Shown piece by piece: positions 36,901 through 49,748 of a stretch of DNA of 64,000 nt. The DNA lies in assembly GCF_964204865.1 (NCBI RefSeq), contig NC_135259.1, forward strand, positions 7,574,974 through 7,638,973. Reading direction: 5' to 3'. The stretch comes from Styela clava (Eukaryota; Chordata; Ascidiacea; Stolidobranchia; Styelidae). The translations under genes were made by a program, and so were the position numbers. The notes under the pieces were generated by a model that worked only from the letters and a program-made list of their open reading frames with translations, did no database searches and was not told the origin of the DNA. Position 1 is the first letter of the stretch. The number at the start of each line of letters is the position of its first letter.

Positions 36901-39900
36901 CAAAATTTTTCTTCAATTGCTCCCATGCAGTCTTGTCTGAAATATAATTATGGTAAATTTTATTCAAATTGAATATACAAATAGATATTTTAGAAGGGTA
37001 AAAGGGGAATGTTAGCGTACAGCCTGTTAAAACATTCCATAAATTATGGTCGTTTTAGGTGTAGATTGAGCTCAAAATCAATTTCAAATAAAAAGTTAGA
37101 TTTGTATTGAAGCAACTTACCGAGGTCTTCATATTCTAACTCCTATTCCATACTTTCAAAATATGCTGTGACCTACTTACATTTTATCGCATACTTTTGT
37201 ACTATTGTTTGCCTCCGTGGCATTACATGAGAAGTACGGTGTCCCATCTTGTTGCCCTTTATTCAAAAGCAAAATTCTTAGTCTTTTTCTAGGATAAATT
37301 GTTTCCAAAAATCAAGTAATCGCAGAAAGAAATCTCACCCCAAACAACGTGTTTGCAGATGTCTATGACACCTTTTCGTTTGCATAAACATTCGTCTGAT
37401 AAATCTGGACAGTCTATGATACCGTCACACAGTTTTCCGTAAGGAATTATTTCTTTAGATGGGAAACAGCGAAAGCACTCTTCTTCATGAAAGACTGCGA
37501 GTTATTATATTATTTTGTTAGTTGCTTAATTTTGAACAATCCTTTTAATTGGTGATAATTAAATTAAATTAAATTAATTAAATTCAACAAATTTAGAAAA
37601 TGAGGTTAGCCGTTTAAATGATATTTTCGTTAGAAACTTTTACACTCTTCTGAATCAGTTAAACAGTTAAACATTTTTGATATTCCTTTGATATTTTAGC
37701 AAAATACTTCAAGTTTCAGAAACAGTAAGAGACTGTGCCACTTTTTATCCAATTCTCCAATTCAACTCCAATTGTAATACAATAAGAATTAATATAGGTA
37801 AAATCGACATAATATTAACGAAAATCGTTTTTTTAACAATACCGTTGAGATATGTGACAAGATAATATTTATATTTTATTCTTTGTATCTTTTTTTATAT
37901 TTTAAAAATGAAAGTAACTAAATGAAATACCAGTAAATCCATTTGAGAAAACATTCCGTTCATTTTTTGTTCTACAAGACTTCACTTATTAAATTATATG
38001 TGTATATCTGTTCTGATTGTTTGTATTTTATTTTACTTTTATTTACAAATGAACTTACTTCTATTTAGTATGGGTTCATTTCCATCGCAAAAGCATTCAT
38101 CAACTCCTGTAATAACGAAAATAAAGGGGAAATAGAAACATATACTGAAATATTGCATCATTACAAACTTTTTAAAACGACAAAAAACCAAAAAAACTCT
38201 TGATATTTTTGAATTTTGGAAACGCTTCCTAGTTTTGCCAAAGAATGCCACCGAGTTGACTACAAGTCATATAGTTTTGGAAATAATCTAAAACATCAGT
38301 TTGTGAGAAATTGAGATAATATCAAAATTATACTGCCAACAATATTTGTTGGGCGAAAGATAAATACCCAACATAGAGGTTGTTGCTACTTTTGATCTAA
38401 TAAAGTAAGTTGCTAATCATCTTATATATTACAGCTTTTACTGCTATTTTCTAAGAACTAAGTCAAGTTTAAGAAATGCTTGTATAATAGTCAAACATAT
38501 TCCAGGATCTAAATGCTATCATCCAATAAACATGCTCGAATTGAAAATAATACATGTTAAATGATTTAATCATTCTGAATAAAACCAATGTATGGTAATC
38601 GTAAATAAACGAAAAACTCTAATAAACAAAATTCTGATACTAAAGCATGAGTTTATACAACAACAGTTTCTCAGTTTATTCAAAAACAAATTTAAATAAT
38701 GAATTACCTCCCGAACAATGTGAATACGAATCACATATAAATTCCGCCGGTAGTGGACACTTTCGATTCATTCGTTGAGCGTCCATACCAGAACATAGCA
38801 TATCTCCCTCTTGTCGTTTTCGATCAAAGTTAGGCTCGGAAGGATATGGGCTATTTTCCCTAAAACATGGAAGCATTGATCAAATATGTGGACTCTAGTG
38901 TAGTACGTTGTTTCCGGTACCACGCTTGGTAAAACAATTTGGAGACGGTTATTCGTGGTGGAATAAAAACTGTTCCACTTCAATATAAATCAAACAGTTG
39001 AATTAGAGGTGAAATATCGTATCCCAGAGATCTAGGAAGTAATTTGAAATTGAATGAAAGTTATAGAAGAAGTGTAAATTTTAGGTCGATAGGTTCATTA
39101 GTTGAGATAATACGATTTATAAAAACAACCGTAACAGAATCAACCAACCCCAACAGCAACAAGAATTTACCCAAGTGAACAATTTGTCAACTTTGAGTCG
39201 AACAAAATGATTGTAGACAATTGGATGCAATGAGAGTAGAATATGGAAGCATCATATTACAATCGTATTTATTAGACAGTTGACCAAGATGCAAAAGTAT
39301 CGACACAATGTTTTGAATATACAACAATAAATATAAGTTTATGAGTAAAACGGTTGTTCATGGAATACTAAGTGGCAAACCCCGATTGGGATCTCATGCT
39401 TTCTTACAAATGTGAGCAAGATAACATAATTGTAGACTATTGTGAGGCATCAAATTTCTGCTCTTAATTATTTTACACACGCATTGCTATACTTGCGTAA
39501 TATGATGAGTCTAAGACCCACATGATTGGTTGTACAAAATTATACGATATTTCCATAATTAGTAATTTACTCACGTACAAAGACCCCCTTGAGTGCAAAA
39601 GTTAATCTTTTGGCAATAAATAAATGGATATTGGCAAAGTGTTTCATCGCTTCGACAAAATGGATCTGAAACACAAATCAGATAACGGACTTATTTTAGC
39701 GAAGGCAGTAATAACTTCACAGAGTGGCCGAGAACAATATTCACAAAAAAGCCATACTGCATATTGCATCATCAATCATTATATCACACTCTTTTTAATA
39801 ATTTTTGCTCTTCATTTAAATTCAATTCATCATTTTTTTTTCGTACTCGAAATTTTATGATTGGTTCTTTGTTTTATCCTACTGGGAGTGGAGATTAAAA

Positions 39901-42788
39901 ATTATAATGTATATATATGAAAAGCATAAGTGGTATATTTACCACATCTGTTTTAAATTATTGCTGAATTAATCTTTCTATTTTTTGCTGTATAAATAAT
40001 GGCAAAGGAAAGTAAAAAAAATGCACCTGAGAGTTGTTGAGTTATATATTTTTGTAAATTAAAGTTATATGAATAATGCTTGGAACAAATAGTTTAACAA
40101 AAACTTGAAAAATCCGATGATATCACCAAAGTAGCACCGAATTATGTGATATCTAACATTGGCAAAAAAACTTTAATGATAAATGATTATTTATTAAAAA
40201 ATTTATGGATTGATACTAGAGTCAGTCTGCAAAAAAATTTGTTTTTAAATTGGACTGCTTGGGTTTCACAGACTCGTCTTTGTCACGGGAAAACCGACAA
40301 ATTTTTTTACTAGATACTAGGTAGATGTTTGTTGTTTTCACCTGCTTTGCAAAGGGAGGAGGCTTTATGAGCTTGACTTTTGGGAAGATAGCAGAATCTA
40401 TGTGTGACGGATCGGCATAAATGTCCAGTTTTGTTGCTGTCCAGGAACCGCCGTAAGTCTTTGTCGCTGTTGTCCCTAGACACAAGACATTTAATAGCGC
40501 TTGGTATTAATGTGAATTATGAACTCATATAATGAGAAGACGTATCAACAGCTCTATGAATATAAACAAACATTTTTATATAAAGTTATGGAAATTGTAT
40601 TTTCAACTGACATGCAATGACGGCGGGTGATGTGGTGATAGGTATCGCAATACGATTCACGTGGTACACACCCTGATCCGTCTGTACATTTGAATTCGTC
40701 GTTGTAACATTCAGCATCTACAAATTAATGTGTAAAAGTTGAATTTATATCAACGAAAAAGTTATTATTATTGTTTAATGGTGTTTATGACTGGCGATGT
40801 TTTATGCACCTGGAATATGATATGCTGCTTCTAACGCTTCTACCCGTTGCGAGGACGTATTTATGACAAAATATATAATTCCGGGGTTTGTTATAAAATG
40901 TTGGGGGCTTTTTTCTTCAAAATACCATATTTGCAAATACAGAATAACATTTAATGTTCATTCTCGAGTACGAAACAGGTTATATTTTGTTAGGAGTGGC
41001 GCCAAATCTGCCTAAAATTAAGGATGAAACACTTTATATTTTTTGAATAAACAAATTACTTCTACCTTTTAAACAAACTGCTGATTGCAAGTGTTTGAGA
41101 TTTTCAGGTAACATACAAACAAACCCGTCTCTGCGACAAGGAATTCCAGATTGGTCAAGACTCAAGTTGCGTCGTATCTCATCAATGCCATCTCTATGGA
41201 AAAAGAATAGCGTTGAATATTATTGTGATACAAAGTAGATCAATGGATCGTTTTGCTAAATTGTTGTTGTTGTTTTTGTTGTTAGTACTCTTCTTGGTAT
41301 TTCTCAATCCTCATATAGTTTGGAGACCTGATTAATTTTATTTTTTCGCTGTGACTCAAAGTGTGTAAGATCTTTTTTATGACATTTTTCGGCGTAAAAT
41401 AACTTTAGTGTCCATGTGTCATTGCAGTAAGGTGAAGGGGAGAAGCTTGCATACCGGTATTCGGCCCATTATTACCGGTATTCAAATTGACCAATTGTTA
41501 ACGTTTAAAATAATAAAATAGATATGAACAATCTTGTTATGGGGTTACTATGTTCATACTAATGATTCATGATGAACTAATTGCAGTGACATTTGAAGAA
41601 TTTCTTGCTATGTTTAACGAACATTTGTTACGATTGAAATGTACTTGTACAGTGATGTAGAAAAAATGAAACCACCAATATATTATACAAACTAACTTAC
41701 TCGCAGTCAATTTCTCCATCGCAAAAAGAAGAAATAGGAAGCTTGAGGGTTCCGCAATCAAATTCTAAATTATAAATATGAAAATAAAAGCAGGGTTTTT
41801 ACGCTCAAAATAAGCCCCAAAAGTTGGTATACAATTTTTCACTGAGAATAGATGCAAGTAATATACGTACTGAAACAAGAGTTACCAACACGAATATTGT
41901 GCATTTTATTAATCAAATTGAACTTTTTTTGAATAGGGTATTGAAAATATATAAAATAAAATGCTATCAACCGTCAGAGATTTTATGTTTTGCATCCTTC
42001 TTCTGTTGGAAACCGTTTAAGGCGGTAGGTTAAGAAGACAATATCAAGCCTATCAAATTAACGTTTCAGTCATAAGTGGCATTGTTATGTTATTGTCATT
42101 TATATTCTAACCGTTGATATTTCGAGCCGAAATAAGAAATTCAAATAGAATTTGAAGAATAAAAAGCAGTGTCAGCATGTAAGATTCATCTGTACAAAAC
42201 TCGTTTGCTAAACTTCATTTAAAGTTACCAATTCACTGAAACGGCTAAAATAATATATTCCCAACACATCGTAATAAACATCGTAATAAATCTGATTGAT
42301 TAAATTACATCAATGATAATATATGGAGTAATATATGTACAAGATGACATTAAATCAATTTATGTTTTGTTTCAAATTCTTTTTCTACATTTATTTCGGA
42401 TTTATAATTCCAAAACAACGAGTTCCGTATGATGACATTTCATCATTAAGATGCACGAAGTTGCAGTGCTGAGCTCGGCCAATCTAACTGATTAGGAAAG
42501 ACTTTTTTTTTCAAAAAATACAGGTTTCCCAAACTTTTTTGATTCTTAAGTGCCTAATCATATTCGAAAAAATAGAAGCACGATATTATGAGTGACAATA
42601 GAACATGCAAGCAAATATTTGACAATTAATATTCTTTAAAATAGGTTGAATTTAGACTGAAAGTGATGCAGAATTTCAGCAATATTATATTAACACTAAC
42701 CTGCGTTTATTTGAATCATGCATAGAAGTATAGCAAATGGGATTGTCCATTGTTCAGCTCCGTATCCCTTAATGTTTGAATCTTTCAT
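27936..42788 (-). CDS. LDLa-repeat G-protein-coupled receptor, relaxin/GRL101-like 7TM
   Basis: About 25 coding exons on the minus strand, every junction in phase: 42701-42788 (signal peptide), 41701-41764, 41066-41193, 40612-40717, 40342-40475, 39575-39665, 38708-38859, 38059-38106, 37339-37494, 37181-37247, 36881-36936, 36559-36621, 35609-35822, 35010-35073, 34213-34308, 33373-33502, 31617-31756, 31371-31552, 31188-31308, 30784-30806, 30613-30714, 30323-30544, 30095-30240, 29693-29830 and 27936-28159. That gives about 984 residues. The ectodomain (30-540) has roughly nine LDLa-like modules such as FCDGEIDCEDGIDE and LCDGIIDCPDLSDEC, several degenerate. TM1 (LAGNAFVII) follows directly, with no leucine-rich repeats seen. 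TM2 has NLSASD, TM6 TDLLCWMPI, TM7 NPMLYY, as in LGR type C/relaxin-type receptors. The 23-nt exon at 30784-30806 is required by phase but tentative. A 14-nt alternative last exon (29560-29573, stop, AATAAA at 29398-29403) could replace the long tail. The ligand is unknown. Confidence 0.8.
28906..29129. mobile_element. MITE with ~30-bp inverted ends
   Basis: The left end AAATTTCGGTGCTCCAGAAG and the right end read inward, AAATTTTGTTACTTCAGTAG, are both followed by TATGTGTACC. The 224-bp element lies in the last intron of the receptor gene. A related pair of ends brackets about 43829-44075. Confidence 0.7.
31860..32325 (+). repeat. 16-bp minisatellite
   Basis: About 29 units of a 16-bp motif of the type GTACATTTGCACCCAC, with variant first and last bases, fill this interval in intron 16 of the receptor gene. 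Because 16 is not a multiple of three and the unit lacks stops, the array is open in several frames on both strands. It yields spurious repetitive ORFs of 70-156 codons that are not genes. Two inverted units remain near 32781-32815. Confidence 0.92.
33931..34012. repeat. Intronic hairpin
   Basis: Left arm 33931-33965 pairs with right arm 33976-34012 around a 10-base loop. It has a single mismatch and one unpaired base in more than 30 pairs; the core GTGCGCTGATGGATGGTTAG matches perfectly. It lies in the intron between the last LDLa exon and the TM1 exon. Length and near-perfection fit either a miniature palindromic element or a small-RNA precursor. Confidence 0.85.
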
Positions 42789-44188
42789 TTTATAGAAAGT
42801 ATTGAACAGAATTATGTATTTCTAATAAATGTCGGTTTTATCTGATATTTGCAAATACTAATATATTTTTATTTAAAAAATACTATATATATATATATAT
42901 ATAATTATTAATCTTTGTTTGTACATTGATCTTTTATCACTCTATAATTTTATTGTTTATTGCGTATTTCGATAACCTAATAATTCGAATCTAGTGATTA
43001 CTGATTGTTTTTGTAAACTGATATATTTAAAATTAAATTCAAATAATTTTAACTTTTAAAAGTAGACGTTTGCTTCTGTGACATTTTTCTTCACTATTAG
43101 TTAAGCGAAGGCTAAAATCCTGTAGTGTAAATGAAGCTAATAAACGTAACCTTTGAACATTTTTTTTATTTTTTTATCAAACTTATCCGAATTTTATTGT
43201 GTATTGTAAGTAATACGCTAAAAAACAAACTGCTCTGCACGAACAAATATACGCGAGGTGCTTTTCTGGCAACACATGCAAATTTACTATATATATATAT
43301 ATACTAGAGTTTGATATTCACAGGAATAAAAATCTCGTTATTATCAATTTTCTATTTGTGTAACAAACAACCATTCTAAATACATGTTCCTCCTTCACCT
43401 CTACTCATCTTATTCTTTTCAAGATTGTTACGATGATGATGAATTCTCAACTAGACTATGCATGTTGCGGGTTCCTTCCATTCATATCTGTATCTAGTGG
43501 TAGAAATTCAAATCGAAAGTTGATATAACAATGCACGCAATTCCCGTGTTAATAAGACAGTTGAAATGACGGAAATAATGATACAAAATTGAGCAAAATA
43601 TGTTATACGTATCTGTTAAGTATCTAATAATTTGACATACTTTCGCTATAGTGTTTTTGAGACATTATTTCACGACGAGATTTTGGCAAAAGTATAATGC
43701 CATTACTAAGTAAACATAACAAACTGGTACGTTCACTTTCTTATAAAGTTTATAAGAAAGTGAATAAAACAAAAATTTAGTGCATGCACTCTCGTAACAC
43801 ACAACAAAACAAATATGTATAATCCTAACCTGGTACAAACGCTGCGGAAGTACCGCAAAATAATTATATCTTTGATAGACGTTGCCGTTTCGGCAAAAAA
43901 TCGGAACTTTGAAGAAACGTTTCAAAACATTAGACCGGTTCGGAAAACAACTTGTTCTTGGTTTTATTGATTGCATGACGTTTATTTTAAGTTAAAGTGT
44001 TTCTCGTATATTTGAGTAGAATATTTATATAATTTGGTACTCCCGTAGTGTGTTTACCAGAAGGTTAGGGATAGGTCAAATTTTATTCCGATTCCCTATT
44101 TTAGTTTATCACGAATTCGGGGACTGTCAGTGTTAGCAAAGCAAATAGGTTTCAGTTCCTTTACCTAACGTGATGTAGCGTCGCATTT
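42789..44188. other. Upstream of the receptor gene; repeats
   Basis: The receptor's 5' flank. It contains a TA run (42885-42904), another at 43289-43307, a perfect 16-bp-arm palindrome with a one-base centre at 43732-43764 (TTCACTTTCTTATAAA arm), and at about 43829-44075 a MITE whose ends (ACCTGGTACAAACGCTGCGG and, inward, ACCTTCTGGTAAACACACTA) resemble the 28906 family. No exon recognised. Confidence 0.55.
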
Positions 44189-44196
44189 GTCTAGTG

Positions 44197-45183
44197 CAAG
44201 TATCACCAGTCTTTTCGAAGCCGAGGGCTACTTTCTGGTTACAGATTGAGCCGCGGGCTACCAATTCAATGTACACTTCTAGAAAATCGCGGCTGTGTGG
44301 CCATCGTTAGTGTGCTAAGCGTTAGGTTCACAGGTTATAATTCCATGTGAGAATAGTTATGTGCGAGAGGATTGCTGGACCCCTTACCGCAGTTGGGATG
44401 GCTTCCTTCGCCATTAAGTTCATGCTTACGAAAACAAATACTTAGCTAATCCCATACCCGACATGAAATGGTAACCGGACGAGAGGCCCTGGTTCGCTAT
44501 ATGATTAAGCCGTCTTATGGGCTATCTTCTCCCCCGGGATAAATATGTAAATCCCATCCTATTCTGAGTTTATGTCAAAAATGTTGATTCACAAAGATAG
44601 GTTGAACGAAACAATGGTCTCGTAAAATAGTATTGCTGTATGATTTGAATCGCGAGCTGTTCTGCCCGTACTGCGCTGACCAGTGGATAGTGAGTGGGTA
44701 GATTTCGTGACAAGACGTGAAATACATTTTCGCTTTGCCGTCGCTACAATCGCCCCAAAAAATGAGACACGTGCAGGCAGTTATCATGGTGGTAAAAATA
44801 TATCCACCCCCATTCATTATGAAAATGGTGGGTTTTTCATCGTTTTTCTGCCATTTTTCTTTGGAATCAATAATTATATTATTGCTGCTCCACAAAACAA
44901 CGGACAAGAAAAAGCGCGGGTTCGTGGTAAGTTATATCAGTGTGATGTCATAATTGGAAGAGTGATAATTGACCCGTCACATCACTGAAGTCAAATAAAA
45001 ATCAGGTTGATGGCTACAATATTTAATATAGTGCCATACAAGAATAACAGGACAATATTTAACTGATGTAGCTTACTCAAAAGCCCCGTTATTAAGCTTA
45101 GTTTGGAACAGACCTCCGGGGGACTCATATGGTCTTTATTAAGGGCGACTTGGTGCCCGCGGGCTACGCGTTGGTGACCCCTG
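44197..45183. mobile_element. hAT-type element with perfect 8-bp target duplication
   Basis: A 987-bp element flanked by GTCTAGTG at 44189-44196 and 45184-45191. The ends are CAAGTATCACCAGTCTTTTC (left) and CAGGGGTCACCAACGCGTAG (right, inward), both running into GGGCTA/GCGGGC-rich sequence typical of hAT non-autonomous elements. There is no transposase ORF. A segment at about 44400-44560 recurs at 50950-51080 (ATGGTRACCGGACGAGA and following), so another repeat lies nested inside. Confidence 0.8.
44294..44560 (+). mobile_element. Possible tRNA-derived SINE nested in the hAT element
   Basis: The head has TTAGTGTGCTAAGCG and GGTTCACAGGTTATAATTCC, which loosely resemble tRNA A and B boxes at about the right distance. 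The body (GACATGAAATGGTAACCGGA and following) recurs at 50950-51080 without the head. The promoter resemblance is weak. Confidence 0.3.
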
Positions 45184-45191
45184 GTCTAGTG

Positions 45192-48191
45192 AGTAGCCTA
45201 ATTCAGTCATAAAAAATGTGTAAAAATGTATCACCCATACCCGGCAAACTATCCCAGTCCACACGTGAAAAATAAACGTAGTTTTGGTTTGCAGGTAATC
45301 TTTAATCTTTTTATAGTGGGTGACCACCAATGTTGTCACAAAGAGGGTATAAAAATAAAGCATTTTGATCTGCACATGACGTTGCGGTTTTTAATAAAAA
45401 AAATGTTAGAAATTAACAAATTGAAGTGAGTGATTGTTTAAATGTGTAATTTGGCGTAAACGTAGAAAGTACTATGACCTATAAAATGAGTGTGAAGCTA
45501 GTTTAGCAACCACGAATTTCTGAGATCAATCAAGCCCTTTGCAACGATAAAATAAAACGGCATTCGCACGTGAAACTGCCGACATCTCTCAAGCCTCTTG
45601 AATTCTTCTAGTTCCTTCATTCATTTTGGTTTCTTCTAGCTTTGCTCAAATTTCATCCACGACACCTGAAATAAAAATGAAGACATATTATTCATGATTT
45701 GAAGTCTCAGAATATTTTAAATGGAGATGATATGCATATTTTTATAAGTTTCTAAAAGAAGATTCTATAATTACAACATTATAATCAAGACAATATTAAC
45801 AGTCGTTTCATTGTATACCGGTACCGTCCGCAGCTGACCATCAGATATCAACTTACGCGAAAAAGAAACCCCAACAAGGAAAGCTATTTTTTAATTTTGA
45901 TAACGAAATGGCACACAAATAAGTGAATCCCATGGAAGTCACAAAAACTATTGAAATAAATAAAAACAATAGCCTTCTAACGAAAAATTTAATCTTTAAA
46001 CACTGTAAATTGCAAATAGTCAAGTACTTAAAGTAGAAAATATTTATTTCGAGTCGACCGTACTCTCCCTCAATTGGAACTGTATGTAGACATTTATCAT
46101 AAACAGTGTTGGTATGCCTGTAAAATATTGAAAATGAATAAATAATTCCAGTAGCAAAGTAGGCCTACGTACGGGTATAGCATGGTCCAATACATTCGAT
46201 AGCACTGCGGACTTAAATTGCTGGGTTTGCTTACAGTCTTACATAGTATCGCCCTGAATTTTATTTTACTATTTGTAATAATTTCCAACATGACTCCTGC
46301 AATGAGGTTACTCCCTATTGCGATGAAGCGTCACTTATTTTGTTTATGTTCTTTATCGTTATTTCAAAATTTAGAAGCATTACGGTTTGGCCCGTTCAGC
46401 GAAAATTGGCAGCAGATAAGACAACACTTTTTTAATTGGATGAAATACATAATTCTGTGGCTACGATTCTTTGACATAAACGTGGGTCTGGCTCTAACAT
46501 ATTTTGCCATATAAAATTATGAGCGCGATTTGGTGCTTAAAATGACGAAAGTTGGAACAAAGCAATACAGTTTTTTCCCCAATATTGGGCGGTAAAATAA
46601 AAATAAAAACACTTTTTATTGCTAATAATTGATCAGGTCTTATTTGCCGGAAAAATACGAATCGTGTCTATATAAAATTTTAAGGGTATAATTCATAGAA
46701 AATTCCATTTGACATGGTCACGACAAAGCTGAGCTTATACTCAATATAAATAAAATATAAACTTGTCGCAGATTTACCGGAAAAATAATAAATGTTATTT
46801 ATTAAAGAAATGCAATTAGAAAAGACAAATCAACTTTAAATTGCATTCAACAAAATAAATAACATTGATTTCCTTGGTCTATAATTGCAATATATTGTAC
46901 CTCATTATGTGAATGTAAATTGAAATTTCAACAGATTTTGACTACATACTTATGGGTTAGACTTGCTATACTTTCATCTGGTTCAGTGATGCATAACCGT
47001 ATAATTGACAATGTCGCATTTCTTTTGATTAAATAATGGACTACCAGTGTTTTAGGAAGCTGAAAATAAATTTATATGAGATGATGAAACGTAGGTAAAT
47101 TTTATCTTATTTTGATTAGAATGATATATTCTTGTGCGAAATATGTCATTATCAGTGGAACGGTGATGCTTTGCTCATACTATACAATGTTAGTTCTTTT
47201 TCAAGCAGGTTCCCATAAAATTACAAATATTTTTTTTATTTAAAACGATGTGTTAGTGTATTATATATTCTCTCATTTTGTATTCTTCAAGTCTCTCTTC
47301 TCTTCTCGTTTATTTTCTCCTAAAAATATAACTCAATTTTCAAATTTAAAAAAATACTTTACGAGCAAATTTCGTCATATAATTTAATAAAATCCAAATT
47401 CTATTTTGTGAAAGTTTTCCCAAAATACACAAAACTTCAGAGAAATTAGACAAGTAAAATTTATTCGCCAAGATTCAAATATCAGAGATTACTACAGAAA
47501 TTGCTTCTCAGAGATTTTTTTTTTCTAAAAATATTTAATAAAACTCTACAGTTACAGGTATGTGTAATACCGTTGGTAATTCTTGCCTTGTTTACAATTA
47601 CTTCTCCGTTCAACCCAGACGCCAGAGACATAACATCAGCTTAATCACGGTTCTATGTGAAGTATATAATTTTCTTCTCTTCATCTTATTCGGTATCTTT
47701 ATATGATCCGAACCAAAGCTAAAGAAGGCTACAAGGAAACTAAAGAGGGAAACGTTGTGCCGACCTAACCCAAGCTAAGCTTAAAGGAGGCTTGATTGTG
47801 CTCTTACGGCCTTAGCTTAGGTAAGATCATTATGAGGGCGCGACTGAGATGTGCTTCAGTTGGAGAATGCATATTCATTTCACTGACTTGTAACTTATAT
47901 GTACCATGGTTGAAGATTGCCTTTGTCGCTAGAAGGTTATTACATTTTATTTATTTCAAAAATGTCTGTGGTCCAATTGGGATTCGTTTTTCACACTAAA
48001 GTTTTGCATGCTTACGTCATTATGTAAAAATTGCGCACCGTGTGGTGGTGGTTGCACCTCAGTGATCTGGCGGCCAGTCGAGGTCGGAAAGACTATACCG
48101 GTAGCGTACTGTAAAAGATTTGATATCGGTGTTACTTCATTTTGGCTTTCGTGTTCATATATTTGACCATAGCTTTTTGTTTGTATTGCAG
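45192..48191. other. No supportable gene
   Basis: AT-rich sequence. A segment around 45960-46030 (AATAGCCTTCTAACGAAAAA and following) recurs, diverged, at 52365-52415, so part is repeated. Upstream exons for the lectin exon at 48192 should lie here if that gene is intact, but I could not find them. Confidence 0.5.
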
Positions 48192-48450
48192 AGAATTACT
48201 CTCAATAATAAAGCCAGGTAAATATGATACCTGGGTTGGTCTAGATGACTTTGGTCACGATGGAATATTTATTAGGGCTGATGATTGTATACAATTAACC
48301 AAAGAAAATAGTGAATGGAACACAGGAGAACGCAATGGCTATGGACTGGATGAAGATTGCGTTCATTTTTACGTCGCTGACAATTCGAAGAAGTTGAATA
48401 ATATGAAATGTAGTATACCAATGAAATACCTTTGCGAGAAGAGAATTTGA
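48192..48450 (+). CDS. C-type lectin domain, terminal exon (orphan)
   Basis: The acceptor TTGTATTGCAG is followed by an 86-codon exon ending in a stop. It encodes the C-terminal half of a C-type lectin-like domain: TWVGLDDFGHDG, EWNTGERNGYGLDEDCVHFY, then NNMKCSIPMKYLCEKR, with the conserved WVGL core and the two final disulphide cysteines. At the sugar-specificity position it has GERN rather than EPN or QPD, so classical calcium-dependent mannose or galactose binding is doubtful. It enters with one leftover base, as does the homologous minus-strand exon at 49749-49953. AATAAA at 48648-48653 is the nearest poly(A) signal and lies within the hAT-type element that follows. No first half of the domain was found upstream, so this may be a fragment. 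Confidence 0.7.
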
Positions 48451-48504
48451 AAAAGGTTTCGACCATCGTTGTGAAGGCGGAGTCGAAATTTTAAATATCT
48501 GTAC

Positions 48505-49294
48505 CAGGGATGACCAAAACCGAATATTTTACTACTTCGAATACAATCTGAAAAAATATTTTTGAATATGAAACATCGAACACATTCATCGAATAAACTT
48601 ATTATTTTTATCTGAAATTACAGAACCAAACGATTTCAAATTTTAACAATAAAGAAAGAAGTCACAAGAAGTGTATTCATTTTATTTTTATTATTTTTTT
48701 CAATTTTTCCGGAGTTATATGGAAACTGATATTTGACGTTTTGTTTAAATTAAAATGGGATGTTCTATTTTAATTCATAAAATGTGTAATTCCTATATAA
48801 AGAAACATTGGATATTGACAGATATATCACAAATTATAAATTTCATTTGATTCAAATTCATATATTAATATGCTTCTATAATAATTCATAACATGTGTAA
48901 TTCATGTTAACATTTTCTAACGATATCATCTTTGTTAAGATTAAAACCGTTGAATTTTGGTGACCTGGCAATGAGTACTCCAACAAACATTCGTACTCTA
49001 GGTTTTATTCAACTTCAAAAAAAACTTATGTCTAAATCGGTATTCCAACGTCTTTTTTTAAAGGTCGCAATTTAAATAAATTTCAACTGAATGACTAAGC
49101 TTTTATTATTCAAAGTAACCCGAATTTTTTTTAAAGAAGTGTTTTAATGACAAGTAATACAATTTTAACAATTGATAGTTTGGATTTTTTAAATAGACTT
49201 AAAAAAATCTAAATTTTTTATGTAGTTGTAAAAAAATTTCACAACTATCTCCAAGAGAGCCCGTCATGCGCACAAAATGGATTGGTCATCCCTG
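48505..49294. mobile_element. hAT-like element downstream of the lectin exon
   Basis: Inverted ends CAGGGATGACCAAAACCGAA and (inward) CAGGGATGACCAATCCATTT share 13 bases; the interior has CGAATATT-rich sequence. The flanking 8-mers do not match, so a target duplication is not preserved. No transposase. Confidence 0.55.
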
Positions 49295-49748
49295 GTCCAA
49301 ATAATATAGCAATAACGATAAAGTCGATTCGATCACTTCACCACGCAGATGAAATGCGCATGAGATGCGCTAATATAGCAGTGATTCAGAGAAAACTATT
49401 GGTTAATTTGATCTCGCCCGCCTTAATTTGGACGATTATATTTTTGAAGCATATTGTTAGCTAGTTATGTTTGAGATGGGGCGCGAAACTTGACAAATTC
49501 TTAAAATGGGGCGCAGCTTAAAAGGAGTGTGAACTACTGTAAGAGAATAATATCAAATACCTAAACCTGTCAACAGTTTCAGTACCAAGCTGATACAGAT
49601 TACCACATTATTGTTTGTGATGAATCAGAACAGAAAAAAGTTTTTTGACACTTCAATTTTTATTTGTAAATAAAAGTGCCCGCTAGTTCTTTTTTTAACA
49701 GTTGTGTGCAACCAATCACGAGATTTATAACAACAGAATCAATTATTT

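Noticed and set aside
40222..40485. 87-codon minus-strand ORF
   Set aside because: It overlaps a real receptor exon (40342-40475) in the wrong frame. The correct frame gives an LDLa-associated segment with matching phases on both sides.
46218..46514. 98-codon plus-strand ORF with hydrophobic segments
   Set aside because: Composition is that of AT-rich non-coding DNA, there is no homologous neighbour or domain, and no splice context links it to the lectin exon.
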